Origin: Larkinella knui | GTDB taxonomy: Bacteria > Bacteroidota > Bacteroidia > Cytophagales > Spirosomataceae | Length of the DNA stretch: 64,000 nucleotides | Reading direction: 5' to 3' | Assembly (NCBI RefSeq): GCF_003858645.1 | Contig: NZ_RQJP01000001.1 | Location: forward strand, 1,364,001 to 1,428,000 | The notes under the pieces: model-generated | What the model was told of the DNA's origin: nothing | The model's database searches: none | What the model saw: the letters and a program-made list of their open reading frames with translations, nothing else | Part shown: piece after piece, positions 1-9,457 of the stretch | Layout: the number at the start of each line of letters is the position of its first letter | Position numbering within the stretch: the first letter of the stretch is position 1 | Translations under genes and position numbers: made by a program

Positions 1-1123
1 TCCGTTCCAGTTGCGCATCAGCCATTTGCGAGGCAATGGAGCGTTTCCAGATCAGGTCATACAGCCGTTGTTCGTTGCGGTCGCCACCGGCGGTTTTCAC
101 AGAAAAGTCGGTTGGCCGGATCGCTTCGTGGGCTTCCTGTGCCGATTCTGACTTGGTTTTGTATTGCCGGGTATGCACATATTTTTCGCCAAAATCGCTG
201 GTGATTGCCTGTTTGGCTTTGTCGATCGCTTCCTGAGACAGACTGATCGAATCCGTCCGCATGTACGAAATCTTACCGCTTTCGTACAGCTTCTGAGCCA
301 GTGTCATGGTTTGCAAAACCGAAAACGACAGCTTGCGTGAGGCTTCCTGTTGCAGGGTAGAGGTGGTAAAGGGCGGTGCCGGTGACTTTTTAGCCGGTTT
401 GGTTTCCAGGTTCCTGATCGTGAAAATGGCTTCCCGGCATTTGTCCAGAAACGCCCGCGCTTCGTCGAGTGTACTGAAGTTTTTGGGCAATTCGGAATTC
501 AGAATCTTGCCGTTGTCGACAATAAACTGCGCCGTAACTTTGTAGCTGGATTTGGTATTGTGCCCGTCGATTTCCCGTTCGCGTTCCACAATCAGACGAA
601 CCGCTACGGATTGTACCCGACCCGCCGAAAGGGCCATCGAACTGCCGGATTTGATTTTTTTCCACAAAACCGGTGACAGCTCAAAACCCACCAAACGGTC
701 GAGCACACGCCGTGCCTGCTGGGCATTGACCAGATCGATGTCAATCAGTCGGGGCGACTCGATGGCATTCTGAATGGCTTTTTTTGTGATTTCATGGAAG
801 ACAATCCGTTTGGTATCGTCTTTCAGCCCCAGGGCTTCTTTGAGGTGCCAGGAAATCGCTTCTCCTTCACGGTCATCATCCGTTGCGAGCCAGATAACAT
901 CAGATTCCTTTACGAGTTTCTTTAATTCGCTGATAACCTGACGTTTATCAGGGGTGACTTCATAGATTGGACGAAAGCCATTCTGGATATCAATCGCCAT
1001 GTCATCTTTTGGTAAATCCCGCACGTGACCATAGCTCGATTTTACCACGAAATCTTTACCCAGATACCCTTCAATGGTCCTCGCCTTCGCGGGTGATTCC
1101 ACGATAACCAGGTTTTTTGACAT
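1..1123 (-). CDS. topA: DNA topoisomerase I (type IA), N-terminal part
   Basis: Partial gene. It starts at the ATG complementary to 1121-1123 and runs off the left window edge, leaving about 374 residues of an enzyme that is usually near 800. The visible part begins SKNLVIVESPAKA, the first strand of the TOPRIM domain with its catalytic Glu. The acidic TOPRIM motif ATDDDREGEA follows, then the strand-passage core and the ISYMRTDS motif with the active-site tyrosine at about residue 287. Type IA topoisomerases relax negatively supercoiled DNA through a 5'-phosphotyrosine intermediate. The C-terminal zinc or basic repeats cannot be seen. Leftward transcription probably starts from the TAnnTTTG box at 1179-1186. 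Identification is secure. Confidence 0.97.
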   Translation of the reverse strand, partial: MSKNLVIVESPAKARTIEGYLGKDFVVKSSYGHVRDLPKDDMAIDIQNGFRPIYEVTPDKRQVISELKKLVKESDVIWLATDDDREGEAISWHLKEALGLKDDTKRIVFHEITKKAIQNAIESPRLIDIDLVNAQQARRVLDRLVGFELSPVLWKKIKSGSSMALSAGRVQSVAVRLIVEREREIDGHNTKSSYKVTAQFIVDNGKILNSELPKNFSTLDEARAFLDKCREAIFTIRNLETKPAKKSPAPPFTTSTLQQEASRKLSFSVLQTMTLAQKLYESGKISYMRTDSISLSQEAIDKAKQAITSDFGEKYVHTRQYKTKSESAQEAHEAIRPTDFSVKTAGGDRNEQRLYDLIWKRSIASQMADAQLER

Positions 1124-1178
1124 ATAGATTCAGGTTGAAAGTTTAACTGCACCGACAATCGGTTCTCACGTCCCGTGC

Positions 1179-1186
1179 CAAATATA
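1179..1186 (-). promoter_or_regulatory. -7 promoter box of topA
   Basis: On the minus strand this reads TATATTTG, a perfect match to the Bacteroidetes -7 consensus TAnnTTTG. It lies about 55 bases upstream of the topA start. No well-spaced -33 TTTG was found, so the assignment rests on the -7 match and position. Confidence 0.45.
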
Positions 1187-1549
1187 GAAGCAAAAGACAT
1201 AATACTTACGAATCCAATTGTGGGAAAGCTTGCCGGGCAGGTGATATTTGCATTAGATTAACGATTTTGGGCGGTCAATCGTTCCGAAAAATTAGGTAAT
1301 AATGATCAGTATACAATCGCTTGATTTACACCAAAAAGCCTTTTGGTTTATCCTTATCCGCCAATTTGAAACGCTGTTTCTACCGTTCTGGAATGCAGTT
1401 GCCCGCTTCATTCGGACAGCCTGTCAAAAAAGAAATAAAATTAAATTTGGATATAAAACCGGTAAAATGCCTAACGTTGGAAGATGGACTGAGTCGGCGA
1501 GGGTGTTTCGACCGAATGCTTCCTCCTTTAATCGCTTCAATTTCGAGCA
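1187..1549. other. Non-coding gap between topA and the membrane protein gene
   Basis: About 360 bases with no convincing gene. Short open frames on both strands near 1300-1617 overlap each other and have compositions unlike the neighbours, so I treat them as chance. The region should carry the promoter of the rightward gene at 1550. I see no hairpin, tRNA or repeat here. Confidence 0.5.
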
Positions 1550-3259
1550 ATGATCCTTCTACTTTTATGGGCGGTGTTGGCGTCCGGCTGTTTGGCATAC
1601 GGTTTGTTTTTTTATAAAGTACTCATCAAGTGGCAGTTGGTCGATCCCTCTGAAGCCGTCAGAGGCACCGACCTGTTATTAATGGGGTTGTGTCTTTTGG
1701 TGATGCTGATGCAACTGGCGTCCATTTTTGTGCCGGCCAATTACGTTCTGGCGCTAATCTGGCTGCTCGGAGCCGCATCCGTAGCACTGGGTTCGTTCGC
1801 ATCGGTGAAAACCTACCTCCGGCGGTTTGTCCGTCAGCAAAAACAGATTCCTCTTTTCTGGCTCTTCGTGGGAGTTGTGGTGCTGTATTCTACCCTTGAA
1901 CCCAGCAACGTTGACAGTGGCATGTATCACCTGCCGTCCATTCGGTGGTACGAACGCTTTCGGGTGATTCCGGGCCTGGGAAATCTGCACGGACGACTGG
2001 CCTTCAACTCAAGCTTCCTGGTCACTTCGGCCGCTTTTGGCTTTACGGACTGGGCAGGCCAGACCCTGTTTCCGCTCAACGGCCTGGTGTTTTTAGTGGT
2101 TTGCTGGCGGTTTCTGGGGCAGATTCGCTCGGCGACGCCAATCCGGTTTTTAGCGCTCATCCTACTGGCCCTGATTGTCTATTACCTCATTCGTCAGGTG
2201 TTTTCACCGACGCCGGATCTGTGGGCGACGCTTTTGCCCATCACCATCTTCATGCTCTGGCTGGAAATGCGGCCGGTTTTTTCCATTCGGCACGTCGTTC
2301 TGTTTATGCTCGTCTGTCTTTGCATTACCGTCAAATTAGCGACCATTCCCGTTGCGCTGAGTTTGGTGCCGCTGGCCTGGGCAGTCAGGCGACAGCTGAC
2401 TTTGCGCCACGTGTGGTGCTTAGGCGGTTTTGCCTTGTTGATGGTGGTGCCGTGGCTGGTTCGCACCACCATTCTGTCGGGGTATCTGTTGTATCCCTTT
2501 CCGGCCCTTGACCTGTTTTCGTTCGACTGGGAAATTCCCCTTGAGCGGGTTCGTTTCGAAAAAGATTTCGTTGAATTTTGGGGAAAGTTTCGCATTGCCG
2601 AACCGGATTTTGATCCCGCTCTGTTGAAAACACCCGCTTCAGAATGGATTCCGGTGTGGTGGCACCACAAAGAATATTACGCGTTGAACAAACCGGTCTG
2701 GCTACTGGCCGTGTGTTCGCCGGTGGTTGTCATCTTTCAGTATTTGAATCCGATGTTTCGGACGCGGGTCCAGCCCCTGGTTTTCCCGTATTTGGTGGCT
2801 TTGTCCGGTTTCCTGTTCTGGTTTTTGTCGGCCCCCGAGTTCCGCTTTGGCTATTGCTTTGTCTGGATGACGGCTTTTTTGCCATTGTTACCATTTATCC
2901 CGGATCAAACACGCTACTGGAATCTCAGACCCTGGAGTAATGCGGTTTTAGCCGGTTTACTAGTCACTTTAATCGGTTATTATGCGGTTCATTTTCTCGG
3001 ACAGGAGCGGTTTCCGGTGCAACGATATGCCCTGCTGCCGAAACCGCTGAGCTACCGGAACCTGACCACCGAAGCGAATTTTTTCAGACCCTACCGGACC
3101 CGGAGCGGATTGCTAATTTTAACCCCGAAGGAAAGCCCCCTTCAGCAAAGTTGTTTTGATCAGGAGTTGCCCTGCTCACCCTATTCATATCCGGATTTGG
3201 AGCTCAGGGGCGCAACGCTGGCTGACGGTTTTCGGAGTTCGGGCGCCGTTGCTCAGTAA
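1550..3259 (+). CDS. Polytopic membrane protein, GT-C glycosyltransferase-like
   Basis: 569 residues with roughly a dozen strongly hydrophobic segments, starting with an N-terminal one right after the initiator Met. After about 120 residues, in a loop following the first few membrane segments, there is an acidic and aromatic motif (D122-S-G-M-Y126-H127), and a large soluble loop lies around residues 320-380. This layout resembles GT-C-type lipid-linked sugar transferases and the LIC_10190-like membrane proteins of Bacteroidetes. I cannot see a decisive signature. The GT2 gene starts 69 bases downstream on the same strand and makes dolichol-phosphate-mannose-type enzymes, so a pair in which one makes polyprenyl-phosphate sugar and the other uses it is plausible. 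Function is inference; coding status is secure. Confidence 0.75.
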   Translation: MILLLLWAVLASGCLAYGLFFYKVLIKWQLVDPSEAVRGTDLLLMGLCLLVMLMQLASIFVPANYVLALIWLLGAASVALGSFASVKTYLRRFVRQQKQIPLFWLFVGVVVLYSTLEPSNVDSGMYHLPSIRWYERFRVIPGLGNLHGRLAFNSSFLVTSAAFGFTDWAGQTLFPLNGLVFLVVCWRFLGQIRSATPIRFLALILLALIVYYLIRQVFSPTPDLWATLLPITIFMLWLEMRPVFSIRHVVLFMLVCLCITVKLATIPVALSLVPLAWAVRRQLTLRHVWCLGGFALLMVVPWLVRTTILSGYLLYPFPALDLFSFDWEIPLERVRFEKDFVEFWGKFRIAEPDFDPALLKTPASEWIPVWWHHKEYYALNKPVWLLAVCSPVVVIFQYLNPMFRTRVQPLVFPYLVALSGFLFWFLSAPEFRFGYCFVWMTAFLPLLPFIPDQTRYWNLRPWSNAVLAGLLVTLIGYYAVHFLGQERFPVQRYALLPKPLSYRNLTTEANFFRPYRTRSGLLILTPKESPLQQSCFDQELPCSPYSYPDLELRGATLADGFRSSGAVAQ

Positions 3260-3328
3260 ATTTGTAACCGTTTTTTAAGATTATTGAACAAAAGCTGTTA
3301 AAATAGGGGGTAAACTCCGTTTTTCTCC

Positions 3329-4096
3329 ATGCTTTTGTCGATTATCATTCCTGCTTTTAATGAGGAAAAAACCATCGGACTGGTTCTGAAACGCGTAACG
3401 GAAGTCAATCTTCCTGTTCCCTTAAGCCGGGAAATTGTCGTGGTAGACGATGGTTCCACCGATCAGACCGATCGGATTGTCGAGCAGTTTCAGGCGAAAA
3501 ACCCGCAGGACACCATCCGATATTTCAAACAACCCGTCAATCAGGGTAAAGGTGAAGCCTTGCGTTTGGGTATTCAACAGGCTCACGGTCAGTTTATTAT
3601 CATTCAGGATGCCGATCTGGAATACGATCCGGAAGAATATGCCCACTTGCTACAGCCCTTGCTGGCCGGACGCGCCGATGTGGTGTATGGGTCGCGTTTC
3701 ATGGGCGGAAGGCCCCACCGCGTGTTGTATTTCTGGCATACCGTCGGCAACCGGTTTTTAACGCTGCTGTCCAACATGCTGACCGATTTGAATCTGACGG
3801 ATATGGAAACCTGCTTCAAGGTTTTTCGCAGTGAAATCATCAAGAATGTTGAGCTGAACGAAAAACGGTTTGGGTTTGAACCCGAAGTTACCGCCAAAAT
3901 AGCACGGATTCCCGGTATTCGGATTTATGAAGTGGGCATTTCGTATTACGGACGGACGTATCAGGAAGGCAAGAAGATCGGTTGGCGCGACGGCTTCCGG
4001 GCTATATTCTGCATTCTGAAATACAATTTATTTCTTACGAAGGCGAATACAAAAGCCGTTCTGGATGTCGATTCGGCCCGGCCAATACCCCGATAA
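3329..4096 (+). CDS. Glycosyltransferase family 2, polyprenyl-phosphate mannosyl/glucosyltransferase-like
   Basis: 255 residues with the GT2 (GT-A fold) pattern: N-terminal SIIIPAFNEEKTI, nucleotide-binding VVVDDGSTDQT, and the metal-binding DAD within IQDADLEYDPEE. The later YGSRFMGG and EVTAKIA stretches are typical of the DPM1/DPG synthase branch that loads a sugar onto undecaprenyl or dolichyl phosphate. There is no C-terminal membrane pair, unlike GtrB-type members. The protein is predicted cytoplasmic and membrane-associated. It follows the GT-C-like membrane protein gene in the same direction and probably supplies or shares its lipid-linked sugar. Family assignment is firm; donor and acceptor are unknown. 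Confidence 0.9.
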   Translation: MLLSIIIPAFNEEKTIGLVLKRVTEVNLPVPLSREIVVVDDGSTDQTDRIVEQFQAKNPQDTIRYFKQPVNQGKGEALRLGIQQAHGQFIIIQDADLEYDPEEYAHLLQPLLAGRADVVYGSRFMGGRPHRVLYFWHTVGNRFLTLLSNMLTDLNLTDMETCFKVFRSEIIKNVELNEKRFGFEPEVTAKIARIPGIRIYEVGISYYGRTYQEGKKIGWRDGFRAIFCILKYNLFLTKANTKAVLDVDSARPIPR

Positions 4097-4184
4097 TGGT
4101 CGGGATTGCGCCAGAAAGCAACGAAAAACGCATCCAAATAGCGATAACGTTTACAAATTAATCGGAAAATGGCTTCCCGTTTTA

Positions 4185-4211
4185 TTTTAGAATGAAAATC
4201 ATCTAATTTTG
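4185..4211 (+). promoter_or_regulatory. Putative promoter of aconitase
   Basis: TAATTTTG at 4204-4211 matches the Bacteroidetes -7 consensus TAnnTTTG. A T-rich TTTTA near 4185 sits at about the right distance for a weak -33 element. It would give an untranslated leader of about 80-90 bases before the start chosen at 4301. Confidence 0.45.
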
Positions 4212-4300
4212 ACACGCTTATCAGGAAACTCATTTTCCGGTAGCGGGTGTTATCTACCCAGATACCTATTTCTTATTCACTGCTTAAATTCCTCCTGTCT

Positions 4301-6568
4301 ATGGCTTTTGATTTTGACATGATTCAGCGCGTATACGATGGTTTCGGCGAACGTGTCGAAGCGGCCCGGCACGTTGTGGGACATCCGCTCACGCTGTCGG
4401 AAAAAATATTGTACGCCCACTTAACCATTGGAAATGCCCAAAAGGCGCTGAATCGGGGTAAAGATTACGTTGATTTTGCACCCGATCGCGTGGCGATGCA
4501 GGATGCCACGGCCCAGATGGCCCTCTTGCAGTTCATGCAGGCTGGCCGTTCCAAAGTGGCTGTGCCGTCGACTGTTCACTGTGACCACCTGATTCAGGCG
4601 GAAATCGGTGCTGCGCAGGATCTTGAAAATGCTAACAATAAAAACCGGGAAGTGTATGCCTTTCTGGCGTCGGTTTCCGATAAATATGGCATCGGTTTCT
4701 GGAAACCGGGTGCCGGAATTATTCACCAGGTTGTGCTTGAAAATTACGCGTTTCCGGGCGGTTTGATGATCGGAACGGATTCGCATACGCCCAACGCCGG
4801 TGGTTTGGGAATGATCGCGATTGGCGTCGGCGGTGCTGATGCCTGCGACGTAATGGCCGGTTTGCCCTGGGAACTGAAAATGCCGAAACTGATCGGGATC
4901 AAACTGACCGGGAAATTATCCGGTTGGGCATCCGCCAAAGACATTATCCTGCGCGTTGCCGGTATTCTGACCGTAAAAGGCGGAACGGGCTGCATCGTCG
5001 AATACTTCGGCGAAGGTGCCGATAGCCTGTCGGCTACGGGAAAAGCGACGATCTGTAACATGGGTGCCGAAATTGGGGCAACGACCTCTATTTTTGCTTA
5101 TGACGAGAAAATGGGCGATTACCTGCGGGTAACCGACCGGGCTGATGTGGCCGATGCGGCCAATGCCGTTCGTGAGCACCTGCGTTCGGACGACGAAGTG
5201 TATGCCGATCCCGCATCATACTATGATCAGGTTATTGAAATAAACCTGTCCGAACTCGAACCGCACGTCAATGGTCCGTATACTCCGGATTTGGCGTGGC
5301 CGTTGTCTAAATTTGCCCAGGCGGTGAAAGAAAACGGCTGGCCCGAAAAACTGGACGTTGGTCTGATCGGTTCCTGCACGAACTCGTCGTATGAAGACCT
5401 GACCCGGGCGGCTTCCATCGCTCAGCAGGCCATTTCCAAAAATCTGAAAACGCATTCGGAATATACGGTAACACCGGGGTCGGAACTGGTTCGTTTCACG
5501 ACCGAACGCGATGGTTTACTGGATACATTCGAAAAAATTGGTGGTGTGGTGCTGGCCAATGCCTGCGGACCCTGTATTGGTCAGTGGGCGCGTCACATCG
5601 ACGATCCGAACCGTCAGAATTCGATCATTACTTCCTTCAACCGGAACTTCGCCAAACGGAATGACGGTCTGGCGACTACCCACGCGTTTGTGGCATCACC
5701 GGAACTGGTAACGGCCATGGCGATTGCCGGAAGCCTGACGTTCAATCCGATGACCGATACGCTGACCAACGAAACGGGCGAAGAAGTGATGCTGGACGAA
5801 CCACAGGGCATCGAATTGCCGGTCAACGGCTTTGCGGTGGACGATGCCGGTTACCAGGCTCCGGCCGAAGATGGGAGCGGTGTTCAGATCCTGGTAAGCC
5901 CGACATCGGATCGGCTGCAACTGCTCGAATCGTTCAAGGCGTGGGAAGGCACCGACCTGCTGGGCTTGAAACTGCTCATCAAAGCGAAAGGCAAGTGTAC
6001 AACCGACCACATTTCGATGGCGGGTCCGTGGTTGAAATACCGGGGTCACCTCGATAATATTTCCAACAACATGTTGATCGGCGCGGTCAATTTCTACAAC
6101 GAAAAGACCAATACCGTGAAAAACCAGTTGACGGGCGAATACGGCGAAGTGCCGGCGACGCAGCGGGCGTATAAAGCCGCCGGTATTGGTTCGATTGTCG
6201 TTGGTGACGAAAACTACGGCGAAGGATCCTCGCGCGAACACGCAGCTATGGAACCCCGTTTTCTGGGCGTTCGGGCCATTCTGGTGAAATCATTCGCCCG
6301 GATTCACGAAACAAACCTGAAAAAACAGGGCATGCTGGCCTTGACGTTTGCGGATCCGGACGACTACGGTGACATCCGCGAAGATGATACGATCGACATT
6401 CTGGGTCTGACCGAATTCAGTCCGAACGGCCAGTTGACCATTCGCCTGAACCACTCGGATGGAACGAGCGAAGAATTCCAGGTCAATCATACCTACAATG
6501 AAACCCAGATCGAATGGTTCAAAGCCGGTTCGGCCCTGAACCTGATCAAGCAGAAGCAAAACGCGTAA
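4301..6568 (+). CDS. Aconitate hydratase, mitochondrial (AcnA-like) type
   Basis: 755 residues from the ATG at 4301. An in-frame upstream start at 4247 would add 18 hydrophobic residues ([10 protein letters not shown]...) not expected in this family, so I chose the later Met, which gives the usual MAFDFDMIQ-type beginning. The three 4Fe-4S cluster cysteines are present: C359 in IGSCTNSS, and C422 and C425 in ACGPCIGQ. The swivel domain with EGSSREHAA, which binds substrate, is intact near the C terminus. The enzyme interconverts citrate and isocitrate in the TCA cycle. It is a monocistronic gene closed by the terminator at 6594. Identification is secure. Confidence 0.96.
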   Translation: MAFDFDMIQRVYDGFGERVEAARHVVGHPLTLSEKILYAHLTIGNAQKALNRGKDYVDFAPDRVAMQDATAQMALLQFMQAGRSKVAVPSTVHCDHLIQAEIGAAQDLENANNKNREVYAFLASVSDKYGIGFWKPGAGIIHQVVLENYAFPGGLMIGTDSHTPNAGGLGMIAIGVGGADACDVMAGLPWELKMPKLIGIKLTGKLSGWASAKDIILRVAGILTVKGGTGCIVEYFGEGADSLSATGKATICNMGAEIGATTSIFAYDEKMGDYLRVTDRADVADAANAVREHLRSDDEVYADPASYYDQVIEINLSELEPHVNGPYTPDLAWPLSKFAQAVKENGWPEKLDVGLIGSCTNSSYEDLTRAASIAQQAISKNLKTHSEYTVTPGSELVRFTTERDGLLDTFEKIGGVVLANACGPCIGQWARHIDDPNRQNSIITSFNRNFAKRNDGLATTHAFVASPELVTAMAIAGSLTFNPMTDTLTNETGEEVMLDEPQGIELPVNGFAVDDAGYQAPAEDGSGVQILVSPTSDRLQLLESFKAWEGTDLLGLKLLIKAKGKCTTDHISMAGPWLKYRGHLDNISNNMLIGAVNFYNEKTNTVKNQLTGEYGEVPATQRAYKAAGIGSIVVGDENYGEGSSREHAAMEPRFLGVRAILVKSFARIHETNLKKQGMLALTFADPDDYGDIREDDTIDILGLTEFSPNGQLTIRLNHSDGTSEEFQVNHTYNETQIEWFKAGSALNLIKQKQNA

Positions 6569-6593
6569 GATGCGTTGCTGACCAATTGACTTA

Positions 6594-6630
6594 AGCCCTC
6601 AAAACCGCTCGTGTTTTGGGGGCTTTTTGT
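6594..6630 (+). terminator. Rho-independent terminator of aconitase gene
   Basis: A 12-bp stem (AGCCCTCAAAAC paired with GTTTTGGGGGCT, one G-T wobble) with a 7-base loop, followed by a T-rich tract. It starts 26 bases after the aconitase stop codon. Confidence 0.9.
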
Positions 6631-6631
6631 T

Positions 6632-6740
6632 TGAAGTGATTATTACACAGAGTTGATCAGAGAATATCTGAGGTTATCAGAGAAAAAAACTCTGTGTAAC
6701 TCTGATATTCTCTGATCAACTCTGTGTAATAATCACTTCA
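6632..6740. repeat. 37-bp perfect inverted repeat with 10-base internal periodicity
   Basis: The arms at 6632-6668 and 6704-6740 are exact reverse complements (37 of 37). Reading inward, each arm is a degenerate tandem of ten-base words: CAGAGTTGAT, CAGAGAATAT, CTGAGGTTAT on the left, and CAGAGTTGAT, CAGAGAATAT, CAGAGTTACA on the right arm's complement. It sits just past the aconitase terminator and upstream of the kinase gene. It encodes no protein and is too long to be only a terminator. Mobile-element ends were considered, but there is no room for a transposase. Confidence 0.9.
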
Positions 6741-6785
6741 CCCCCCATTTATACCGTTTCATCGGGAAAAGAATTGAATAGTTGG

Positions 6786-6793
6786 TAAGTTTG
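6786..6793 (+). promoter_or_regulatory. -7 promoter box of the LytS-type kinase gene
   Basis: TAAGTTTG matches TAnnTTTG and lies 33 bases before the ATG at 6827, between the 37-bp inverted repeat and the gene. The -33 region is weak. Confidence 0.4.
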
Positions 6794-6826
6794 CCGGTAA
6801 CTTAACGCACAAGCCTAGCGTACCGT

Positions 6827-8164
6827 ATGACCTATGAAGTCTGGCAACCCATGTTCATCGGCATGGTGATTTCGATTCTGCTCATCAATGTAGTCCAATG
6901 GATTACCTATCGGGAGCGAATCTATGGGTTGTACACGCTTTACATGCTGGCCTGGCTGGCTTATTTCTCCATTCGGGTCGACGAGTTCAGGGAACTGCTT
7001 TCCATCTCCAGCAACGATTCGTACTTCCTCCGGGCCTGTGCGCCCATGATCGCCTACTTCATTTATTTTGGGTTCGCCGATGCGTTTATTGGCTTGCGAA
7101 AACGACTTCCGGCTTTGTTCCGGCTCTTTCAGTATACGCGGCTTTGCATCGCTGCCTACGTGATTCTTCAATTTACGATTTGTTACCTGACCGCAGACTG
7201 GTATCCCCGCGTTTACGACACCGCTCATACGGCTATTCGACTGGGAATGATTGGGATCGCCGTTTTCGGAATCTATAAAATTTTACATTTGAAAGATGTC
7301 GTTGCCCGGTATTTTATAATCGGGACGGCCTGTTTGATGGTGGGCGCCGTCACATCCATGGTCTTGACTTTTACGGTTTATGATCCGGACCAGGTCATTT
7401 ATTTCTGGCAGGCACCCATCACGGCAATTCAGATTGGAATTATCCTTGAACTGATCTTTTTTTCGTTGGGATTGGGGTATCGACAACGAACAGCCGCGAT
7501 CCGGTCGGCCGTGCTGGAACAAAAAATCGAGCGGCAGCAGGAAAAACACGAGCGCAAACAACTCGAAACGGAGCTTTCCGTGCAGCAACTCCGGCAGGAA
7601 ATGTCCGAAGTGCAAATGCGGGCGTTGCAATCCCAGCTCAATCCGCATTTTCTCTTCAATAGCCTCAATTCGCTGTCGTCACTGATTGCCGACGAGCCGG
7701 TAAAGGCCGAGCAGTTTGTGGACGAAATGGCCAGCGTTTACCGGTATATTCTTCAAACCAATGACGTTGAGTTGACAACGCTGAACCGGGAGCTTCAATT
7801 TCTCCATTCGTATTTTCATTTGCTGCAAACCCGCTATGGGCGCGGGATCAGTCTTGCTATCGAGGTTTCGGATGGCTTTTTAAATGCGCAACTGCCACCG
7901 CTTACGCTGCAATTGCTCATCGAGAATGCCGTAAAACACAACATCGTTTCCAGCGATCAACCGTTGAAAATCTCCATTTCGACCGATGAACTGGCCTTGC
8001 TGACGGTGCGGAATAACCTGCAACGAAAGCCGATCGATCGGGTAAAATCAACCAAGAAAGGGTTGCTCAATATCCTGACAAAATACAAAATGCTGGGGCA
8101 GCCAACGCCAACCGTGCAGGAGACCGACCGCGAATTTATTGTGACCTTGCCCTTGATTCATTGA
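6827..8164 (+). CDS. LytS-type sensor histidine kinase with 7TM (DISM-like) N terminus
   Basis: 445 residues. The first ~220 form about seven membrane spans, in the style of 7TMR-DISM receptors. A heptad-rich coiled coil follows (about 225-265: KIERQQEKHERKQLE). The His_kinase (PF06580) block has the phospho-acceptor H274 in LNPHFLFNSLN, and an HATPase domain has the N-box IENAVKHN. The usual G-box GxGL is reduced to KKGLLN. Such kinases phosphorylate LytTR response regulators. No regulator is next to this gene; the nearest is the LytTR gene at 11114-11890, whose own operon contains three related kinases. This kinase may be a fourth input to that regulator (inference). Confidence 0.9.
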   Translation: MTYEVWQPMFIGMVISILLINVVQWITYRERIYGLYTLYMLAWLAYFSIRVDEFRELLSISSNDSYFLRACAPMIAYFIYFGFADAFIGLRKRLPALFRLFQYTRLCIAAYVILQFTICYLTADWYPRVYDTAHTAIRLGMIGIAVFGIYKILHLKDVVARYFIIGTACLMVGAVTSMVLTFTVYDPDQVIYFWQAPITAIQIGIILELIFFSLGLGYRQRTAAIRSAVLEQKIERQQEKHERKQLETELSVQQLRQEMSEVQMRALQSQLNPHFLFNSLNSLSSLIADEPVKAEQFVDEMASVYRYILQTNDVELTTLNRELQFLHSYFHLLQTRYGRGISLAIEVSDGFLNAQLPPLTLQLLIENAVKHNIVSSDQPLKISISTDELALLTVRNNLQRKPIDRVKSTKKGLLNILTKYKMLGQPTPTVQETDREFIVTLPLIH

Positions 8165-8280
8165 GCGGGTCGGTTCACCCTTGCCTTTTTCCGTTTCAAG
8201 GCGGTTGAACTGGTTTTAGTGGGCGGTTTGCGCCACCTTTGAGCGACAAACAATCGTGCGCTCGCAGAGCGTACCGTAGC

Positions 8281-9429
8281 ATGAAAAATCTCAATCACTT
8301 TACGATCATCGGGGGCGGTATTGCGGGACTGACGGCGGCAATCGCCCTACAGAAAGTCGGTATTCGGGCGACCGTTTTCGAGGCTGCACCGATTATGAAA
8401 CCCCTTGGCGCCGGGTTGGCACTGGCCGCCAATGCCATCAAAGCGTTTCAGAAATTGGGTATTTCCGAAGCCATTCTGCCCGCTGGCCGGGCGCTGGATG
8501 CCCTGGTGATTCGGGATCAGCACGGCCGGGAGGTCACCCGGACAGATACGCGCGCCGTGAGCCGAAAATACGGTATCGATAATTTTACCATTCATCGGGC
8601 CAGCCTGCACCGGGCCTTACTCGATCAGCTGGCCGGAACCCCGATTCTACTCGGGAAACGGGCCATTTCAATCGACCAGAGTGGCGACGGCCTGATGATG
8701 CGTTTTGACGACGGTACCGTCCATCTTACGGATTATCTGGTGGTTGCCGACGGAATTCATTCGGCGATCCGGCAACAGCTGCTGCCGTCAACCCAGCCAC
8801 GATATGCCGGGTATACCTGCTGGCGGGCGGTTGTTGACAGGCCCGATCTGAATTTGAGCGAAGCCACCGAAACCTGGGGCGTGTGCGGACGGGTTGGCAT
8901 CGTGCCGTTGGCTGATCATAAAATCTACTGGTTTGCCTGCGTGAATGCTCCGGCCAATGACCCTAAAATGCGCGGGTATCAGGTCCGGGATTTGACGGCT
9001 TTGTTTAAAAATTACCACGCGCCAATTCCTGAAATCATTTCTCAAACGAAAGACGAAAACCTGCTCTGGAACGACATTTTCGATCTAAAACCGCTGTCTC
9101 ACTTCGCCTTCGACAAGGTGGTGCTGTTGGGCGATGCGGCCCACGCCACCACGCCCAACATGGGGCAGGGAGCCTGTCAGGCCATCGAAGATGCCGTCAT
9201 TTTGGCGGATGAGCTGGCCGTTGGCGATGCTGCGCCGGTCGCCTTCAAACGGTTTGAGCAGCGTCGCCTGAAGCGGACGCATTACATTGTGGAGACTTCC
9301 CGGCGAATTGGTCAGGTGGCCCAGACGCAGAATCCGGTGCTGGCGGCTTTGCGCAATGGGTTGTTCAGGATGTTACCAGCCAGTATTCATGATCGACAAT
9401 TGGAAACCTTGTATACCGTGGATTTTTAA
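8281..9429 (+). CDS. FAD-dependent monooxygenase (aromatic-ring hydroxylase family)
   Basis: 382 residues from the ATG at 8281. An upstream in-frame start at 8239 is possible, but it adds residues before the dinucleotide-binding strand. The N-terminal Rossmann motif IIGGGIAGLTAA binds the FAD ADP moiety. The second FAD motif, GDAAHATTPNMGQG, is near residue 280, and the family's DG motif (VADGIHS) is near 160. It belongs to the PHBH/salicylate hydroxylase class (FAD_binding_3), soluble, using NAD(P)H and O2. The substrate cannot be read from sequence. The Crp/Fnr gene follows 28 bases after the stop in the same direction and may be co-transcribed. Confidence 0.9.
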   Translation: MKNLNHFTIIGGGIAGLTAAIALQKVGIRATVFEAAPIMKPLGAGLALAANAIKAFQKLGISEAILPAGRALDALVIRDQHGREVTRTDTRAVSRKYGIDNFTIHRASLHRALLDQLAGTPILLGKRAISIDQSGDGLMMRFDDGTVHLTDYLVVADGIHSAIRQQLLPSTQPRYAGYTCWRAVVDRPDLNLSEATETWGVCGRVGIVPLADHKIYWFACVNAPANDPKMRGYQVRDLTALFKNYHAPIPEIISQTKDENLLWNDIFDLKPLSHFAFDKVVLLGDAAHATTPNMGQGACQAIEDAVILADELAVGDAAPVAFKRFEQRRLKRTHYIVETSRRIGQVAQTQNPVLAALRNGLFRMLPASIHDRQLETLYTVDF

Positions 9430-9457
9430 CTATATTTCTGCTCAATACTGCTTTTCT

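Noticed and set aside
1302-1617. Two overlapping open frames of 83 and 98 codons before the membrane protein gene
   Set aside because: They overlap each other and the next gene, have no recognisable similarity and mixed composition; chance frames in a non-coding gap.
6632-6740. Ends of an insertion sequence or MITE
   Set aside because: The perfect inverted repeat suggested this, but the centre is only 35 bases, no target-site duplication is evident, and its internal decamer period and the sister elements with different words fit a different origin better.
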